Assembly: GCF_024723735.1 (NCBI RefSeq)
Contig: NZ_JANQDU010000003.1
Coordinates: forward strand, 186,001 to 250,000
DNA from: Frigidibacter sp. ROC022
GTDB taxonomy: Bacteria; Pseudomonadota; Alphaproteobacteria; Rhodobacterales; Rhodobacteraceae
DNA: 64,000 bases
Direction: 5' to 3'
The position numbers and the translations under genes were made by a program. Of the stretch, positions 61,959-64,000 are shown one piece after another (within the stretch, counting starts at the first letter, position 1; each line of letters begins with the position of its first letter). The notes under the pieces were generated by a model. It did no database searches. It was not told the DNA's origin and saw only the letters and a program-made list of their open reading frames with translations.

Positions 61959-63266
61959 ATGCAGATTGTCTTTCTGGAGATCGACACCGATGCGGAATGG
62001 GCAGTCTGCTCGCTCGGCCCCGCCTTTCTGGCCGCCGTGGCGCGGCAGGCCGGTCATCAGGCGCGGATGCTGCGGATCCCCGAATCCGAACCGATCGACG
62101 AGGCGGTGGCGCGGGTCAGGGCGGCCGGTCCGGACCTGATCGGCATCTCGATGACGACCCGGCAATGGCTGCGCGGCCGGGCCCTGGCCAATGCGCTGCG
62201 CGAGGTCGCGGATATCCCGCTGCTGGCCGGCGGGCTGCACGCCACCTTCTCGCCCGACCAGGTGCTGGGCGAACCCGGCTTCGACGCGGTCTGCCTGGGC
62301 GAGGGCGAGGCCCCCTTCGCGGCGCTGCTGCGGCATCTGGAGCGCGGCGGCACCCTGGCCACGGCGCGGATGCAGAACATCTGGATCAAGGGGCAGCCGC
62401 ATCCCGGCCTCGCCCCGCCGGTGGCCGAGATCGACGACATTCCCTTCATGGCCCGCGACATGCTCGACGAACGCTATGGCGTGCGCCACATGACCACGCA
62501 GCGCGGCTGCCCCTTCCCCTGCACCTATTGCGCGGCGCGGATGTATGACCAGCTCTATGACGGGATCGGGACTTATGGCCGGCGGCGCACGCTGGACTCG
62601 GTGATGGCCGAGCTCAAGGACATTCGCGCGAACGGCGAGTTGAATTATGTCATTTTTCTGGACGATACCTTCACGATCAACCACCCTTGGGTGTTCGAAT
62701 TCTGCAAGCGGATGCCGGAAGAGATCGGCGTCGGATTCTCGATCCACGCCCGCGCCGAGACCCTGAATCCGAAACTGATCGCGGCTCTGGCGGCGGGCGG
62801 CTGCAAGCATGTCGTCTTCGGCGTCGAGAGCGGTTCGGAACGGTTGCGGCGCGAGGTGATGAAGCGGCCGGTGACCAATGCGCGGATGATCGAGATCTTC
62901 CAGCGCACCCGCGACGCCGGGATGATCGCCACCGCCAACTACATGATGGGCGTGCCGGGCGAGACGCGCGAGGATCTCCAGGCGACGCTCGACCTGCACC
63001 GGGAGTTGAAGCCCACTGATTTCGGCTATTTCGTCTTCTATCCCTTCCCGGGCACCCAGTTGTTCGAACATTGCCGCCAGCATGGCTATCTGCCCGAGAA
63101 CTGGCAGAGCCTGCCGGCGCGTCACGACGCCTCGATCCTGAACCTGCCGGACCTGACGCCCGGGGATATCGCGGAGAACTACGCGAAATGGACCCAGGTG
63201 CGCGAAGAGGACACCGCCCGGCGCTCGGTCCCCGCCGCGGCCCCGGTCTCGGCGAGTGCCTGCTGA
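61959..63266 (+). CDS. B12-binding-domain radical SAM protein
   Basis: A 435-residue protein with an N-terminal cobalamin-binding-like domain (PLLAGGLHATFSPDQVLGEPGFDAVCLGEGE, about residues 87-117) and a radical SAM domain with the [4Fe-4S] motif CPFPCTYC (Cys184, Cys188, Cys191). It resembles BchE/MiaB-like class B methylases or cyclases. AAGGAGGG precedes the ATG at 61959. The end is Pro/Ala-rich. No biosynthetic cluster is adjacent, so the reaction is not assignable. It is divergent from the hydroxyacid dehydrogenase. Confidence 0.88.
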   Translation: MQIVFLEIDTDAEWAVCSLGPAFLAAVARQAGHQARMLRIPESEPIDEAVARVRAAGPDLIGISMTTRQWLRGRALANALREVADIPLLAGGLHATFSPDQVLGEPGFDAVCLGEGEAPFAALLRHLERGGTLATARMQNIWIKGQPHPGLAPPVAEIDDIPFMARDMLDERYGVRHMTTQRGCPFPCTYCAARMYDQLYDGIGTYGRRRTLDSVMAELKDIRANGELNYVIFLDDTFTINHPWVFEFCKRMPEEIGVGFSIHARAETLNPKLIAALAAGGCKHVVFGVESGSERLRREVMKRPVTNARMIEIFQRTRDAGMIATANYMMGVPGETREDLQATLDLHRELKPTDFGYFVFYPFPGTQLFEHCRQHGYLPENWQSLPARHDASILNLPDLTPGDIAENYAKWTQVREEDTARRSVPAAAPVSASAC

Positions 63267-63290
63267 CCGGGGCGCGGGCTGCGGCGGCGG

Positions 63291-63306
63291 GAGCCTCCGG
63301 CGGGAG
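63291..63306 (+). repeat. 16-bp intergenic repeat, copy 2
   Basis: Identical to 41701-41716 (GAGCCTCCGGCGGGAG), followed here by TATTTGGG. It lies 25 bp after the radical SAM stop and before uvrD, again in non-coding DNA. Confidence 0.6.
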
Positions 63307-63401
63307 TATTTGGGAACCCGGAGATGGGCCGTCAGGGCCGGCAGGCGCGCGGAACGGAATAGGAACTTTTCCTTGCCGCCGTTTGCTTCTATCCTGCGGC
63401 C

Positions 63402-64000
63402 ATGAGCAGGTTCGATGACGAGTCAGAGGCGTTCGAAGGCGCTGCGCAGGCGGGCGGCGGGCTGTCGCTCAGCCAACAGGCGATCGGTGCCCGCGGGGCG
63501 CCCTATCTCGACGATCTGAACCCGGAGCAGCGCGCCGCGGTCGAGGCGCTGGACGGGCCGGTGCTGATGCTGGCTGGGGCCGGGACCGGTAAGACCAAGG
63601 CGCTGACCACCCGGATCGCGCATCTCTTGAACACCGGCCGGGCGCGGCCGAACGAGATTCTTGCCGTCACCTTCACCAACAAGGCGGCGCGCGAGATGAA
63701 GGAACGCGTGGCGCGGCTGCTGGGCCAGACGGTCGAGGGCATGCCCTGGCTGGGGACCTTCCACGCCATCGGGGTCAAGCTGCTGCGCCGCCATGCCGAG
63801 CTGGTGGGGCTGAAGTCGAATTTCACCATTCTCGACACCGATGACCAGATCCGGCTGCTCAAGCAGTTGATCCAGGCCGAGAACATCGACGACAAGCGCT
63901 GGCCGGCGCGGATGCTGGCCGGGCTGATCGACGGCTGGAAGAACCGCGCCTGGACGCCGGAGAAGGTGCCCGCCTCCGAGGCCGGGGCCTACAACCACCG
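63402..64000 (+). CDS. uvrD: UvrD/PcrA-type DNA helicase (partial, cut by the right edge)
   Basis: ATP-dependent 3'-5' DNA helicase of superfamily 1. The reading frame from the ATG at 63402 stays open to the last base, so only about the first 199 residues are present. Visible motifs are the Q motif LNPEQRAAV, Walker A AGAGTGKTKALTTRI, the Ia motif AVTFTNKAAREMKERV, and TFHAIGVKLLRRHAE. The rest of the gene lies beyond the window. It follows the 16-bp repeat by about 95 bp. Confidence 0.9.
   Translation, partial: MSRFDDESEAFEGAAQAGGGLSLSQQAIGARGAPYLDDLNPEQRAAVEALDGPVLMLAGAGTGKTKALTTRIAHLLNTGRARPNEILAVTFTNKAAREMKERVARLLGQTVEGMPWLGTFHAIGVKLLRRHAELVGLKSNFTILDTDDQIRLLKQLIQAENIDDKRWPARMLAGLIDGWKNRAWTPEKVPASEAGAYNH

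Noticed and set aside
60501-63125. 874-codon minus-strand frame spanning the radical SAM and hydroxyacid dehydrogenase genes
   Set aside because: It crosses two real divergent genes in wrong frames and has no recognisable motif.

Overview
The window is a contiguous, GC-rich chromosomal segment of an alphaproteobacterium, most likely a member of the Rhodobacterales (Rhodobacter/Paracoccus-like). This is inferred from the strong G/C third-position bias, the aerobic-route cobalamin genes (cobA, cobB, cobK), the abundance of TRAP, tripartite-tricarboxylate (TTT) and ABC uptake systems, and many FCD-type GntR regulators. I see no rRNA, tRNA, CRISPR array, transposase or phage gene. The right edge cuts a uvrD/pcrA helicase gene.

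Layout. 0-2.2 kb: cobA-cobB, the end of a cobalamin cluster. 2.2-6.3 kb: a leftward NitT/TauT-type ABC importer with its substrate-binding protein and a GntR regulator. 6.5-20.5 kb: a catabolic region with an FAA-family hydrolase, an oxalyl-CoA-synthetase-like ligase, a PanE-like reductase, a DRE-TIM condensing or lyase enzyme, a second GntR regulator, an intradiol dioxygenase, a TRAP transporter, a RutE-like nitroreductase, a YCII protein, malonyl-CoA decarboxylase, a beta-hydroxyacid dehydrogenase and a class II aldolase. Its substrate is not evident. 20.6-23.2 kb: divergent aldehyde dehydrogenase and LysR regulator. 23.2-24.9 kb: arsR, an ArsP-like permease and a small thioredoxin-like protein behind a perfect 20-bp palindrome. 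24.9-28.6 kb: a small P-loop kinase, an OsmC protein and a Na+/H+ antiporter with a cyclic-nucleotide-binding-like domain.

28.9-36.5 kb is the most unusual part: eight co-directional genes, three for exported proteins (two-motif YHYH protein, a small Cys/Pro/Gly-rich protein, a duplicated DUF1566 protein), one for a polytopic membrane protein, two for ferric-reductase-like bis-heme membrane cytochromes (one fused to FAD/NAD(P)H domains), one for a two-cluster ferredoxin and one for a twin-arginine FAD protein of the fumarate-reductase type with a Pro/Gly-rich insertion. It reads as an uncharacterised transmembrane electron-transfer system.

36.8-45.1 kb is more housekeeping: MFS transporter, TrkH, cobK-alkA-esterase (translationally coupled), moaA, a lipoprotein and an acyl-CoA synthetase. 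45.2-52.8 kb: an SDR-GntR-RraA operon behind a 16-bp palindrome, then an IclR regulator, a DapA-family aldolase/dehydratase and a divergent tctCBA transporter with matching candidate operators. 52.9-64 kb: an FtsH-family protease, pyruvate carboxylase, a DHA2-type MFS exporter with divergent MarR regulator, an FMN-dependent alpha-hydroxyacid dehydrogenase with an altered active-site motif, a B12-binding-type radical SAM protein and the start of uvrD.

All functions come from reading motifs and overall protein character; no database search was run. Several start sites were moved to ATG/GTG codons with better ribosome-binding sites or at signal-peptide or domain starts.
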